Assembly (NCBI GenBank): GCA_003503535.1 | Contig: DOCI01000267.1 | Span: 5,947 to 12,301, forward strand | Reading direction: 5' to 3' | DNA: 6,355 bases | Source of the DNA: Planctomycetaceae bacterium | Lineage (GTDB): Bacteria; Planctomycetota; Planctomycetia; Planctomycetales; Planctomycetaceae | In this document: piece by piece, positions 1 through 5,605 of the stretch | How the letters are laid out: the number at the start of each line of letters is the position of its first letter | How positions within the stretch are numbered: the first letter of the stretch is position 1 | Notes under the pieces: model-generated | Databases searched by the model: none | Told to the model about the DNA's origin: nothing | The model's input: only the letters and a program-made list of their open reading frames with translations | Position numbers and translations under genes: made by a program

Positions 1-26
1 GGGGGCTTCTCTACGAGAGCGCCCCC
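1..26. repeat. GC-rich hairpin at window edge
   Basis: The first 26 bases fold on themselves: GGGGGC (1-6) pairs with GCCCCC (21-26), and inside it CTCT (9-12) pairs with AGAG (16-19) around a 3-base loop, with a small TT/C internal mismatch. No run of T follows on the plus strand, so it is not a standard intrinsic terminator in that direction. Because it starts at base 1, it may be part of a longer structure or the tail of a feature lying outside the window. Seen directly; function not known. Confidence 0.5.
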
Positions 27-97
27 GCCACACTGGTTTAATGATTTTCGTGATAGATTTGAATTTCAAGTAATAATAGTCGTTCTAGAGCATATTC

Positions 98-128
98 AAA
101 AATTGCCTGCCGCGTTCAGCAGGAGCAA
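98..128 (-). terminator. weak terminator-like hairpin after the lipoprotein gene
   Basis: CCTGC (106-110) pairs with GCAGG (119-123), extended by TTG (103-105) with CAA (126-128) across a 2-base bulge. Read on the minus strand, the stem is followed by five T (98-102 as A on the plus strand). It lies about 155 bases beyond the stop of the minus-strand lipoprotein gene, so it could end that transcript. The stem is short and the loop is 8 bases, so this is a weak call. On the plus strand there is also a T-rich stretch after the stem near 132-140. Confidence 0.3.
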
Positions 129-207
129 ATTCATTGTTTTTCGGTTATTTGGTGTTCATGCGACTGCAGAAACCATTGGGAAATGGTCTAAAGACAATAA
201 CGAATGA

Positions 208-254
208 AACGCGAAGGACACAAAGAATTTTCCTTGCGAGCTTCGCGTTCTTTG
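208..254. repeat. inverted repeat with AACGCGAAG / CTTCGCGTT arms
   Basis: AACGCGAAG (208-216) is a perfect 9-base inverted match to CTTCGCGTT (241-249). A second, interlocking inverted pair, CAAAGAA (221-227) and TTCTTTG (248-254), extends the relationship, and AAGGA (214-218) can alternatively pair with TCCTT (231-235). The unit is thus a rough copy of 'AACGCGAAGG-ACAAAGAA' followed by its own reverse complement. It begins about 35 bases past the lipoprotein stop codon. I recall similar 'CGCGAAG...CAAAGA' intergenic repeats in several phyla including planctomycetes, but this cannot be verified here. A plus-strand open frame crossing it (134-487) is not a credible gene. Confidence 0.5.
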
Positions 255-283
255 GATTTCATCGAATATCACTCAACCGGGCA

Positions 284-1465
284 TTAATTTTCCGGTACGA
301 AGATTTCGTGGGAAGCGGGCTGAATGTTGGAATCGGAATGCTGATGGGAATGTTCCATGGAGCTTTTTCGAGCCGTCAGTCGAGAAAGTTGTCCCTGCGT
401 TTGTTCGGGGAACATGCGAATGGACGTGACCACTCGTTTCTGCTGTTCGAACATCATGCCATTGGCCTGGACCGTCATATTGAGTAAATGATCGATACGG
501 GATTCGAGTGGCAAACCCGTTTTGCGATCAATCGTACACATCCCGGCGGAATGGCCATCACGTACCTGGAGAGAGACGGAATCGCTACCAGGATTTGAAG
601 AGGCTGAAGAGGGAGAGACATTGCCCATAATTTCGACTTTGGCGTATTCTTCATTCAATTCGCGGAGAGTGTAAGTGTTGTTGATCGACATCGGTACCGG
701 ATCGCTAAACTGGCGAGACTTGGTCCAGTTCCCTCCCAATCTCACAATCATCGAACCATCCGAAGATTCCGGATCGTATGGCAGCAGGCCAATCGTATCA
801 TCCACAAAGTTGGCAATGCCTTGTTGACCGGAATACTGAGCGAGCATCTGCGAGACCGCCTCGGCTTTCTGCTGCGGAACATTCAGCAGGCAGCGTTTCA
901 TGAACTCGTTGAAATTGATGACTTCAGTGATCTTGTTATCCGGTCCGACCCAGAATGAAAAACCATTGTTGACCATACCGTGATAAACCAATGCTCCATC
1001 GGGAACAGGGTAAGGTGGTTGCTGGGAATCGTAGAACACCTGTTGACCATTCAGATTGGTCTGATATTTCACGCGGTTGTAGCGAACAGAGAACAGCTTG
1101 TATTTGTCTCGAATTTCTTCAACCGTCACCGCCATATCGAGTTCAATACGTTCCTGATTTTCAATTGTTCCCTGTGTGGTTTTTTGAGTCAGTGTTTTCT
1201 CGACCACTTTCTGGAGCGGGAAGCGGGCTCCCTGCTCTAATTTGACTCCCAGTGAAGCTGTCGCAGCCGTTGGTTCGGCTGGAGCGTCATTGGCGACTTT
1301 TTCTTCGTTTTCGAGTTCGAACCAGGAGTCATCGAGCACTTCGCTCGAATCTGGCGTATCGGAGCCGCAACCACCTGCAAACGCACACAGGACCAGAGAC
1401 ATCATCAATGCCTGGAAGCAATTTCGAATTCGGGTCAAATAGAGATAAGGTATCTTCAAAAGCAT
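284..1465 (-). CDS. putative lipoprotein of unknown function (DUF6263-like)
   Basis: This encodes 393 residues. The start chosen is the ATG at 1465, because an AGGGAGG ribosome site lies 5 bases upstream; an in-frame TTG at 1498 would add 11 residues but has weaker signals. A basic N-terminus (about residues 1-17) and a hydrophobic stretch (about 18-29) run into the lipobox A-G-G-C, so Cys33 would be the lipid-modified first residue of the mature protein. An acidic, low-complexity linker follows (about 34-70, with repeated E/D/A/P). The folded part begins with '[12 protein letters not shown]' and contains alternating beta-strand patterns such as '[16 protein letters not shown]' and '[15 protein letters not shown]'. 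That layout resembles DUF6263 lipoproteins, a family with no known function; the family link is from memory. The C-terminus is polar with a His-rich patch (HSHQH). It is probably anchored in a membrane facing the periplasm. It is transcribed away from the sulfatase gene. Confidence 0.85.
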   Translation of the reverse strand: MLLKIPYLYLTRIRNCFQALMMSLVLCAFAGGCGSDTPDSSEVLDDSWFELENEEKVANDAPAEPTAATASLGVKLEQGARFPLQKVVEKTLTQKTTQGTIENQERIELDMAVTVEEIRDKYKLFSVRYNRVKYQTNLNGQQVFYDSQQPPYPVPDGALVYHGMVNNGFSFWVGPDNKITEVINFNEFMKRCLLNVPQQKAEAVSQMLAQYSGQQGIANFVDDTIGLLPYDPESSDGSMIVRLGGNWTKSRQFSDPVPMSINNTYTLRELNEEYAKVEIMGNVSPSSASSNPGSDSVSLQVRDGHSAGMCTIDRKTGLPLESRIDHLLNMTVQANGMMFEQQKRVVTSIRMFPEQTQGQLSRLTARKSSMEHSHQHSDSNIQPASHEIFVPEN

Positions 1466-1470
1466 TGCGC

Positions 1471-1476
1471 CCTCCC
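1471..1476 (-). promoter_or_regulatory. ribosome binding site deciding the lipoprotein start
   Basis: On the minus strand the sequence reads AGGGAGGGCGCA-ATG, putting GGAGG 5 bases before the ATG at 1465. This is the strongest Shine-Dalgarno match near the 5' end of the frame and favours this ATG over the upstream TTG at 1498. Confidence 0.7.
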
Positions 1477-1522
1477 TGGCCAATGGAATTCCGTTCAAAG
1501 CTCATCCTGCAGAATCTCTGAG

Positions 1523-1553
1523 AATAGCTGCAGACTATAACGCAGAGTGTCAA
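1523..1553 (-). promoter_or_regulatory. possible promoter for the lipoprotein gene
   Basis: On the minus strand a perfect TTGACA (-35) lies at 1553-1548. At a spacing of 18-19 bases only a poor -10 is present (AGCTAT or GCTATT, around 1529-1523). A better -10-like TATAGT (1539-1534) is only 8 bases from that TTGACA and has no good -35 of its own. The exact start is therefore unresolved; the location, about 60-90 bases upstream of the ATG, is reasonable. Confidence 0.3.
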
Positions 1554-1596
1554 TCGGCGAAAAGACCGATTTTTCACTCGGCTTGTAAAATCAGCA

Positions 1597-1664
1597 GTCG
1601 GTCAGGCACTGCCTGACGAAATGTGCGTGCCACCTCGTTTGTCGCCAGGCGGTGCCTGACCGAC
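1597..1664. repeat. REPIN-like paired hairpin repeat, GTCG-headed subtype
   Basis: Two hairpin arms face each other. The left arm has GTCG (1597-1600), GTCAGGC (1601-1607), loop ACT, then GCCTGAC (1611-1617). The right arm on the minus strand has GTCG (1664-1661), GTCAGGC (1660-1654), loop ACC, then GCCTGGC (1650-1644). The 21-base arms match inversely except for one loop base and one stem base; the stem change on the minus strand turns an A-T type pair into a T·G (U·G) wobble, so folding is kept on that strand. Spacing between arms is 26 bases. The arrangement is that of a REPIN: two REP sequences in inverted orientation. It lies in the divergent region between the lipoprotein and the sulfatase and could also block readthrough or stabilise RNA. 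Confidence 0.7.
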
Positions 1665-1718
1665 ACCTCGTTTACAGGTTCCCAAGAAGGATGGCATGGA
1701 TTCGATAATTCCCTGCAG

Positions 1719-1747
1719 GTGACATTTGAGACCCGAATTCATATCAT
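1719..1747 (+). promoter_or_regulatory. predicted sigma-70-type promoter for the sulfatase
   Basis: GTGACA (1719-1724, five of six bases of TTGACA) is followed by exactly 17 bases and TATCAT (1742-1747, five of six bases of TATAAT). Transcription would begin near 1754. That gives a leader of about 36 bases to the ATG at 1790, and would leave almost no leader for the upstream ATG at 1757, supporting the later start. Based on the general bacterial consensus; planctomycete housekeeping promoters are less well characterised. Confidence 0.55.
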
Positions 1748-1777
1748 CGAGCACTGATGTCAGTTTCGCTCATCAAT

Positions 1778-1783
1778 GAAGGA
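1778..1783 (+). promoter_or_regulatory. ribosome binding site deciding the sulfatase start
   Basis: GAAGGA lies 6 bases before the ATG at 1790. The ATG at 1757 has no comparable purine-rich site upstream. This supports a start at 1790. Confidence 0.65.
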
Positions 1784-1789
1784 CTCGTA

Positions 1790-3235
1790 ATGAATACTCA
1801 ACCCATACTCGCCAGCCTGTTCACTCTGACTGTGATTTGCAGCGACCTCATCTCAATTCAGGCCGCAGAGCAGCCGAATTTCGTCATCATCTTTACAGAC
1901 GATCAAGGCTACGGCGACGTTGGCTGTTTTGGAGCAGAGGGTTACGAGACACCCAATCTCGATCAAATGGCAGCCGAGGGAAGGAAATTTACGAATTTCT
2001 ACGTCTCGCAGGCCGTCTGCAGTGCCTCTCGAACCTCAATGCTGACAGGTTGTTACAATATTCGCCTGGGAATTGGGGGAGCATTAAGCCATCGCTCGAC
2101 CATCGGCATCAATTCCGAGGAAATGACGCTTGCGGAACTCGTCAAGCAGAAGGACTACGCCACTGCCGCCTATGGAAAATGGCATTTGGGATATCAGCAA
2201 AAATTTCTGCCGCTCCAGCATGGGTTCGATGATTATTTCGGTCTCCCCTACTCCAACGATATGTGGCCCTATCACCCGGCTTACATCAATCTGCCAGACG
2301 ACCAGAAAGGCAAACGCGGCTTTCCCGATTTACCGCTCATTTCCAAGAATGAAATCGTCAATCCGGCAGTCACCCCGGAAGATCAGACACATCTGACAAC
2401 GTGGTACACCGAGCATGCGGTCCAGTTTATTGAAGAGAACAAAGACAAACCGTTTCTGCTCTACCTGGCTCACTCGATGCCTCATGTCCCGTTATACGTC
2501 TCCGAAAAATACAAGGGCGACTCCGAACAGGGAACTTTTGGAGATGTTATTGAAGAAATCGACTGGTCGGTCGGACAGGTGCTGGAGACTCTCAAAAAGA
2601 ACGGATTGGATGAGAACACACTCGTCATTTTCACTTCCGATAACGGCCCCTGGCTTTCATATGGAAATCATGCGGGCTCAGCTGGTCCATTTCGGGAAGG
2701 AAAAGGGACAACCTGGGAAGGTGGTGTGCGAGAGCCGTGTATTATGCGCTGGCCAGGCAAAATCCCGGCTGGCACGGTTTGCGATGAGTTGGCAGCCACG
2801 ATCGACATTTTCCCCACGATCGCCGCTCTGGCCGATGTCCCCCTGCCCGTTCACAAAATCGATGGACTCGATATCCGACCGCTCATGTTTGGAGAAGCAG
2901 GAGCGAAAACGCCTCACGAGGTTTACTATTACTATTGGGGAACTCATCTCGAAGCGATCCGCAGCGGCGACTGGAAACTGCATTTTCCTCACTCATATCG
3001 CAGTCTGACGGGCGAGCCGGGCAAAGATGGACTACCCGGCGGCTATACTCAGCAGAAAACGGGACTCGCTCTGTATAATCTGAAAACAGACGAAGGCGAA
3101 ACAACGGATGTGAAAGACAAGCACCCGGAAGTCGTCGCCAAACTGCAGAAACTGGCTGAAGAAGCTCGGGAGGATCTCGGAGATTCTGCGACGAAAACTC
3201 AGGGAACAGGAAAACGCGAACCGGGACGGATTTAA
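1790..3235 (+). CDS. secreted arylsulfatase A-like sulfatase (formylglycine type)
   Basis: This encodes 481 residues from the ATG at 1790. It should hydrolyse sulfate esters, using a formylglycine made from a cysteine by a separate maturase. A signal peptide is visible (hydrophobic residues about 6-24, likely cut after SIQA near residue 26), so it acts outside the cytoplasm. The chain then shows the sulfatase landmarks in order: Asp37-Asp38 in FTDDQGYGD (calcium binding), Cys77 and Arg81 in [11 protein letters not shown] (signature 1, C-x-A-x-R), Lys130 and His132 in GKWHLG, His228 in HSMPHVP, Asp284-Asn285 in TSDNG, and Lys305 in REGKG. These match in order and approximate spacing the active-site residues of human arylsulfatase A, so it should be active. 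The C-terminal part ([12 protein letters not shown]...) is the usual sulfatase end domain. Two TAA stops stand in tandem (3233-3238). The substrate cannot be read from sequence; sulfated polysaccharide is likely. No maturase gene is in the window. Confidence 0.95.
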   Translation: MNTQPILASLFTLTVICSDLISIQAAEQPNFVIIFTDDQGYGDVGCFGAEGYETPNLDQMAAEGRKFTNFYVSQAVCSASRTSMLTGCYNIRLGIGGALSHRSTIGINSEEMTLAELVKQKDYATAAYGKWHLGYQQKFLPLQHGFDDYFGLPYSNDMWPYHPAYINLPDDQKGKRGFPDLPLISKNEIVNPAVTPEDQTHLTTWYTEHAVQFIEENKDKPFLLYLAHSMPHVPLYVSEKYKGDSEQGTFGDVIEEIDWSVGQVLETLKKNGLDENTLVIFTSDNGPWLSYGNHAGSAGPFREGKGTTWEGGVREPCIMRWPGKIPAGTVCDELAATIDIFPTIAALADVPLPVHKIDGLDIRPLMFGEAGAKTPHEVYYYYWGTHLEAIRSGDWKLHFPHSYRSLTGEPGKDGLPGGYTQQKTGLALYNLKTDEGETTDVKDKHPEVVAKLQKLAEEAREDLGDSATKTQGTGKREPGRI

Positions 3236-3254
3236 TAAGTATGTTTAAACGTAA

Positions 3255-3359
3255 GGTAGGACAGGCTTCCAGCCTGTCTAAATAGACGTCCTATTACTCA
3301 AAAATCGTCAAGTGAGAGAACATCGTCCAAAGATAGACAGGCAGGATGCCTGTCCTACC
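3255..3359. repeat. REPIN-like paired hairpin repeat, GTAG-headed subtype
   Basis: The left arm has GTAG (3256-3259) directly followed by the palindrome GACAGGC (3260-3266), TTCCA, GCCTGTC (3272-3278). The right arm, on the minus strand, has GTAG (3358-3355), GACAGGC (3354-3348), ATCCT, GCCTGTC (3342-3336). The 25-base arms are identical inversely except for two positions, which are the two partners of the loop-closing pair: T-A in one arm and A-T in the other, a compensatory change. About 55 bases separate the arms. A GTAG tetranucleotide followed by a palindrome is the published form of REP sequences mobilised by RAYT transposases, and the inverted pair is a REPIN. No transposase is in the window. 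It lies 20 bases past the sulfatase stop and may also act in transcript ending or protection. Confidence 0.8.
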
Positions 3360-3407
3360 AGTCGATGAATCAACCCCCGTGGATGCGTTTGGAGGAGAAT
3401 CGCCCGA

Positions 3408-3473
3408 ATGCTCTCATTCTCTACCCTCACACTTGAATTCCCGAGCAATAATCATCAATCTGTGAACGATTGA
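3408..3473 (+). CDS. possible 21-residue leader ORF upstream of fba
   Basis: An ATG at 3408 opens 21 codons ending at TGA 3471-3473, 42 bases before the aldolase ATG. A strong Shine-Dalgarno sequence, GGAGGAG (3391-3397), precedes it with a rather long spacing of about 10 bases. The peptide begins MLSFSTLTLEF and has no recognisable domain. It has no run of one amino acid that would suggest classical attenuation. It may be a translated leader, or the purine-rich site may be chance. The 280-base gap between sulfatase and aldolase otherwise holds only the paired repeat, and I see no convincing -35/-10 pair for fba. Confidence 0.22.
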   Translation: MLSFSTLTLEFPSNNHQSVND

Positions 3474-3515
3474 ATTGGTAAATAACGGACAAATCGAACT
3501 CACAGGAATTGTAAA

Positions 3516-4547
3516 ATGCCTATCGCAACACCCGAACAATACGGAAAAATGATCGATGCCGCCCAGAAAGGCGACTACGCTTACCCGGCTATCAACATTT
3601 CTTCTCTGGTCACTTTGAATGCTGCTCTCAAGGGTTTCGCAGACAAAAAGTCCGACGGTATCATTCAGGTTTCCATCGGCGGTGGAAAATTTGCCTCCGG
3701 CATGAACGTCGGCTGTGCGGTTGAAGGAGCCGTCGTGCTGGCAGAAGCCGCTCATCGACTGGCAGCCAAATACGATGTCATGATCGCTCTTCATACCGAC
3801 CACTGTCAGCCAGACAAAGTCGACAGCTTCCTTAAACCACTGATCGCCGAAACCGCCAAGTTCCGCGCAGCTGGCAAAGGCAACCTGTTCCAGTCTCACA
3901 TGCTCGATGCCTCTGAGTTGCCACTCGATGAAAACATGAAACTCTCACAGGAACTGTTGAAGCTCTGTGCAGAAAACGAAATCATTCTCGAAGTTGAAGC
4001 CGGTGTTGTCGGTGGTGAAGAAGACGGCATCGATAACTCCGATCAGCCAGCCGAGAAACTCTACACCACACCGGAAGACATGGTCGCAGTCTACGAAGCC
4101 CTCAACGGTCTCGGACGCTACATGTTCGCCGCCACCTTCGGCAATGTTCACGGCTCTTACAAACCGGGTCACGTGAAATTGCGTCCGGAAATTCTGAAGA
4201 CAGGTCAAGATGCCGTCATCGCCAAATATGGTAAAGACGCAGCCTTCGACCTCGTCTTCCACGGCGGCTCCGGCACACCGAACGAGCAGATTCGCGAAAC
4301 CCTCGCCTACGGCGTCATCAAAATGAATATCGATACCGATACTCAATACGCCTTCACCCGACCGATCGCCGCTCACATGTTCAAGAACTACGACGGCGTC
4401 CTCAAAGTCGACGGAGAAATCGGCAACAAAAAAGCCTACGACCCACGAGCCTACCTCAAAGCCGGCGAACAAGGCGTCGCAGACCGCCTCGGCGAAGCCT
4501 GCAACGACCTCCTCAGCTCAGGCAAAACCCTCTTCGGCAAAATCTAA
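3516..4547 (+). CDS. fba: class II fructose-bisphosphate aldolase
   Basis: This encodes 343 residues. It is a zinc-dependent cytoplasmic aldolase that reversibly splits fructose 1,6-bisphosphate into dihydroxyacetone phosphate and glyceraldehyde 3-phosphate, in glycolysis and gluconeogenesis. Visible landmarks are HTDHC (Asp95 catalytic, His96 zinc ligand), EVEAGVVGGEEDG (residues 159-171, with the family's acidic residues), FGNVHGSYKPG (His212 zinc ligand), FHGGSG (His249 zinc ligand, phosphate-binding glycines) and KMNIDTDTQ (Asn271 and Asp273, substrate and phosphate binding). The overall pattern is nearer the class IIA (E. coli FbaA, mycobacterial Fba) type than the tagatose-bisphosphate class IIB type, and the length is about right (E. 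coli FbaA is 359). AGGA (3504-3507) lies 8 bases before the ATG. Codons become strongly C-ending (GCC, CTC, ATC, GAC), especially over the last third, as expected for a highly expressed gene. It is followed by its own terminator. Confidence 0.97.
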   Translation: MPIATPEQYGKMIDAAQKGDYAYPAINISSLVTLNAALKGFADKKSDGIIQVSIGGGKFASGMNVGCAVEGAVVLAEAAHRLAAKYDVMIALHTDHCQPDKVDSFLKPLIAETAKFRAAGKGNLFQSHMLDASELPLDENMKLSQELLKLCAENEIILEVEAGVVGGEEDGIDNSDQPAEKLYTTPEDMVAVYEALNGLGRYMFAATFGNVHGSYKPGHVKLRPEILKTGQDAVIAKYGKDAAFDLVFHGGSGTPNEQIRETLAYGVIKMNIDTDTQYAFTRPIAAHMFKNYDGVLKVDGEIGNKKAYDPRAYLKAGEQGVADRLGEACNDLLSSGKTLFGKI

Positions 4548-4548
4548 C

Positions 4549-4563
4549 CGAGCGTTCCGCTCG
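4549..4563. repeat. short perfect hairpin right after fba
   Basis: CGAGCG (4549-4554) and CGCTCG (4558-4563) form a perfect 6-base stem with a TTC loop, starting 2 bases after the aldolase stop codon. No T-run follows, so it is not an intrinsic terminator by itself. It could protect the 3' end of the aldolase message or slow ribosome or polymerase release. The real terminator is about 90 bases further on. Confidence 0.4.
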
Positions 4564-4650
4564 ACCGGGGGCAGTCGCATGGATGCACAATGACTAAGTT
4601 TGTCCAGTTGGCTCCTGCAGGTTGCGGAAGAAACTAAGTAATAATATGAG

Positions 4651-4680
4651 AGCCGGGTGAGAAATCATCCGGCTTTTTTT
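4651..4680 (+). terminator. intrinsic terminator of fba
   Basis: AGCCGGGTGA (4651-4660) pairs with TCATCCGGCT (4665-4674) in a 10-base stem with one G·T wobble. The loop is GAAA (4661-4664), a stable GNRA tetraloop, and seven T (4674-4680) follow at once, the first of them being the last stem base. This is a textbook rho-independent terminator, about 100 bases past the fba stop. Confidence 0.9.
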
Positions 4681-4694
4681 GTTTGATTGATGTG

Positions 4695-4724
4695 TTGCCT
4701 GAAATTAATGCGAACTGTTACGAT
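4695..4724 (+). promoter_or_regulatory. possible promoter for the 147-residue protein
   Basis: TTGCCT (4695-4700) is followed after 18 bases by TACGAT (4719-4724), which is preceded by TG one base away (4716-4717), giving an extended -10 form. Transcription would start near 4731, leaving a leader of about 37 bases. Each hexamer matches four of six consensus positions, so this is tentative. It lies directly after the fba terminator, which fits an independent transcription unit. Confidence 0.33.
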
Positions 4725-4767
4725 TTTTAGCTTACGTAATTCATACAAATCTTATCAGTAGATTCTC

Positions 4768-5211
4768 ATGGCAAACATCCCAGATATAATCCCCATATTG
4801 CACGACGAATACTATGCGAATCATATCGGTCAAACCGAAGATAACCGACAATTTATATTGACGACTCCATTTGTTCCCGCTTACGGAGATGAAAGGGGTT
4901 GCGAGTTTATAGCTTTATACACTTTCAGTATTGATGGGAAGTTGCTTGAAGCTCAGATTGACAATCTTGGAAGCCGCTCTGAACTAAATAAAGAGGAAGC
5001 AAGAGAATTGCTGGATAAACGACTAACGTCACTCGGACGAGTGACTTTCTGCGATATCAATGTTTCACCTTTTCAAGTTGAACAATATGGAATTGTTTTT
5101 GGCTTGATCCCCCGTGAGCTTGAAGACGAAGAAGACGAACCAGCAATCGAAATGCAACCTGGAAATTACATGGCATTCTTTGAGCCTTGGGATGGAGAAT
5201 ACGATACTTAA
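4768..5211 (+). CDS. acidic protein of unknown function, 147 residues
   Basis: I do not recognise a named family with certainty. The protein has no signal peptide or membrane segment and looks like a soluble cytoplasmic alpha/beta protein. It is strongly acidic, with a Glu/Asp cluster at residues 117-124 (ELEDEEDE). Landmarks that look conserved in style are FILTTPFVPA (29-38), EFIALYTFSIDGKLLEA (46-62), the Leu/Glu-rich helix SELNKEEARELLDKRL (71-86), FGLIPREL (111-118) and the C-terminus PGNYMAFFEPWDGEYDT. I have an impression of similar small proteins ending in 'PWDG.YDT' in planctomycetes, without a function. Composition differs from its neighbours: 4801-4860 has 23 G+C of 60, against 40 of 60 at 4441-4500 in fba, suggesting horizontal gain. 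No Shine-Dalgarno site is visible before the ATG. An immunity or accessory role is possible but unsupported. Confidence 0.8.
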   Translation: MANIPDIIPILHDEYYANHIGQTEDNRQFILTTPFVPAYGDERGCEFIALYTFSIDGKLLEAQIDNLGSRSELNKEEARELLDKRLTSLGRVTFCDINVSPFQVEQYGIVFGLIPRELEDEEDEPAIEMQPGNYMAFFEPWDGEYDT

Positions 5212-5229
5212 AATCGACGAATTTCTATC

Positions 5230-5298
5230 ATGAACGGAAAGTCAATTGCCAATTGGAATAATGTAAAGAGAGCTAATGTGATTTTGATTTCATCATGA
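5230..5298 (+). CDS. possible 22-residue ORF overlapping the antitoxin start
   Basis: An ATG at 5230 opens 22 codons ending in TGA at 5296-5298. That stop overlaps the ATG of the next gene as ATGA (5295-5298), the classical form of translational coupling. The next gene has no Shine-Dalgarno sequence of its own close to its ATG; the nearest purine-rich run, AAGAGAG (5266-5272), is more than 20 bases away. The ORF itself also has no clear ribosome site. The peptide has no recognisable motif. It may be coincidence in AT-rich DNA. Confidence 0.2.
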   Translation: MNGKSIANWNNVKRANVILISS

Positions 5299-5561
5299 CC
5301 AATTCAAAGAATCTCAAATTGACTAATTATCAGGCTATTTTGCAGAAAGCTTTGTTATTGAATGCAGAAGAACGTCTTCGTTTGATTGATGAATTGACTG
5401 CGAATCTTCCAGATAATCAACCGCCACAACTCTCTCACGAATGGACAAAAGTAATAAATCGACGCAGTCAGGAAATCGATTTAGGATCGGTCAAAACTGA
5501 GGATTGGGAATCAATACGCTCTCGATTGATTGATAAAATAAACTTTGCCAAAGAAAAGTGA
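5295..5561 (+). CDS. addiction-module antitoxin-like protein (TIGR02574 / PF09720)
   Basis: This encodes 88 residues. It matches the 'putative addiction module component' family, presumed antitoxins usually encoded directly before a RelE/ParE-type toxin. The match covers the amphipathic helix ALLLNAEERLRLIDELTANL (19-38), the short acidic/proline linker, then EWTKVINRRSQEID (49-62), the Gly64 turn, and the tail with Trp71 in 'EDWESIRSRL', the counterpart of the usual 'I-x-W-E-E-V-R-x-R' end. The length is slightly above the usual 60-80 because of about 12 extra residues at the N-terminus. Function in neutralising a toxin is inferred from the family. No intact toxin gene follows: only a 15-codon GTG frame overlaps its stop. 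It lies in the AT-rich block (5341-5400 has 22 G+C of 60), as acquired modules often do. Confidence 0.85.
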   Translation: MTNSKNLKLTNYQAILQKALLLNAEERLRLIDELTANLPDNQPPQLSHEWTKVINRRSQEIDLGSVKTEDWESIRSRLIDKINFAKEK

Positions 5562-5605
5562 ATTTCACTCCAGAAAACGGTAGAGCTACAAGCATCTTTC
5601 CTTAA
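5558..5605 (+). pseudogene. possible stub of a lost RelE/ParE-type toxin
   Basis: A GTG (5558-5560) overlaps the antitoxin stop as GTGA and opens 15 codons, VNFTPENGRATSIFP, before TAA at 5603-5605. The position and overlap are just what a toxin partner would show, and 'V-x-F-T-P-E' resembles how many ParE/RelE toxins of these modules begin. After the stop the same frame gives only 13 more codons before another stop, and no toxin C-terminal motif is visible in any frame before 5743. Either the toxin has been deleted or the resemblance is chance. Confidence 0.25.

Noticed and set aside
134..487. Plus-strand open frame of 117 codons
   Set aside because: It crosses the inverted repeat at 208-254 and overlaps the end of the lipoprotein gene on the other strand; it has no ribosome site and its protein is a low-complexity Phe/Arg-rich product of the repeat.
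980..1521. Several plus-strand frames opposite the lipoprotein gene
   Set aside because: They overlap each other and lie antisense to a well-supported lipoprotein with signal peptide and lipobox; none shows a recognisable domain.
1534..1553. TTGACA and TATAGT as one promoter for the lipoprotein
   Set aside because: Only 8 bases separate them, far short of the 16-19 needed, so they cannot act as one -35/-10 pair.
1329..1577. Minus-strand frame of 82 codons overlapping the lipoprotein 5' end
   Set aside because: It is out of frame with the lipoprotein, and the lipoprotein frame carries the lipobox and a strong ribosome site.
1597..1664. Intrinsic terminators in the two paired-hairpin repeats
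   Set aside because: The stems are strong, but no T-run follows any arm in either direction, so they are not standard terminators; the same goes for 3255-3359.
2415..3008. Plus-strand frame of 197 codons inside the sulfatase
   Set aside because: It is a shifted reading of the sulfatase, which has every catalytic motif in one uninterrupted frame.
1597..3359. CRISPR array
   Set aside because: The repeats are paired palindromes of two different types far apart, with no regular series of repeats and spacers and no cas genes.
3945..4472. Minus-strand frame of 175 codons opposite fba
   Set aside because: Long antisense frames arise when a gene has strong C-ending codon bias, as fba does here; the product has no recognisable domain. 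The same applies to the minus-strand frame at 3414-3899.
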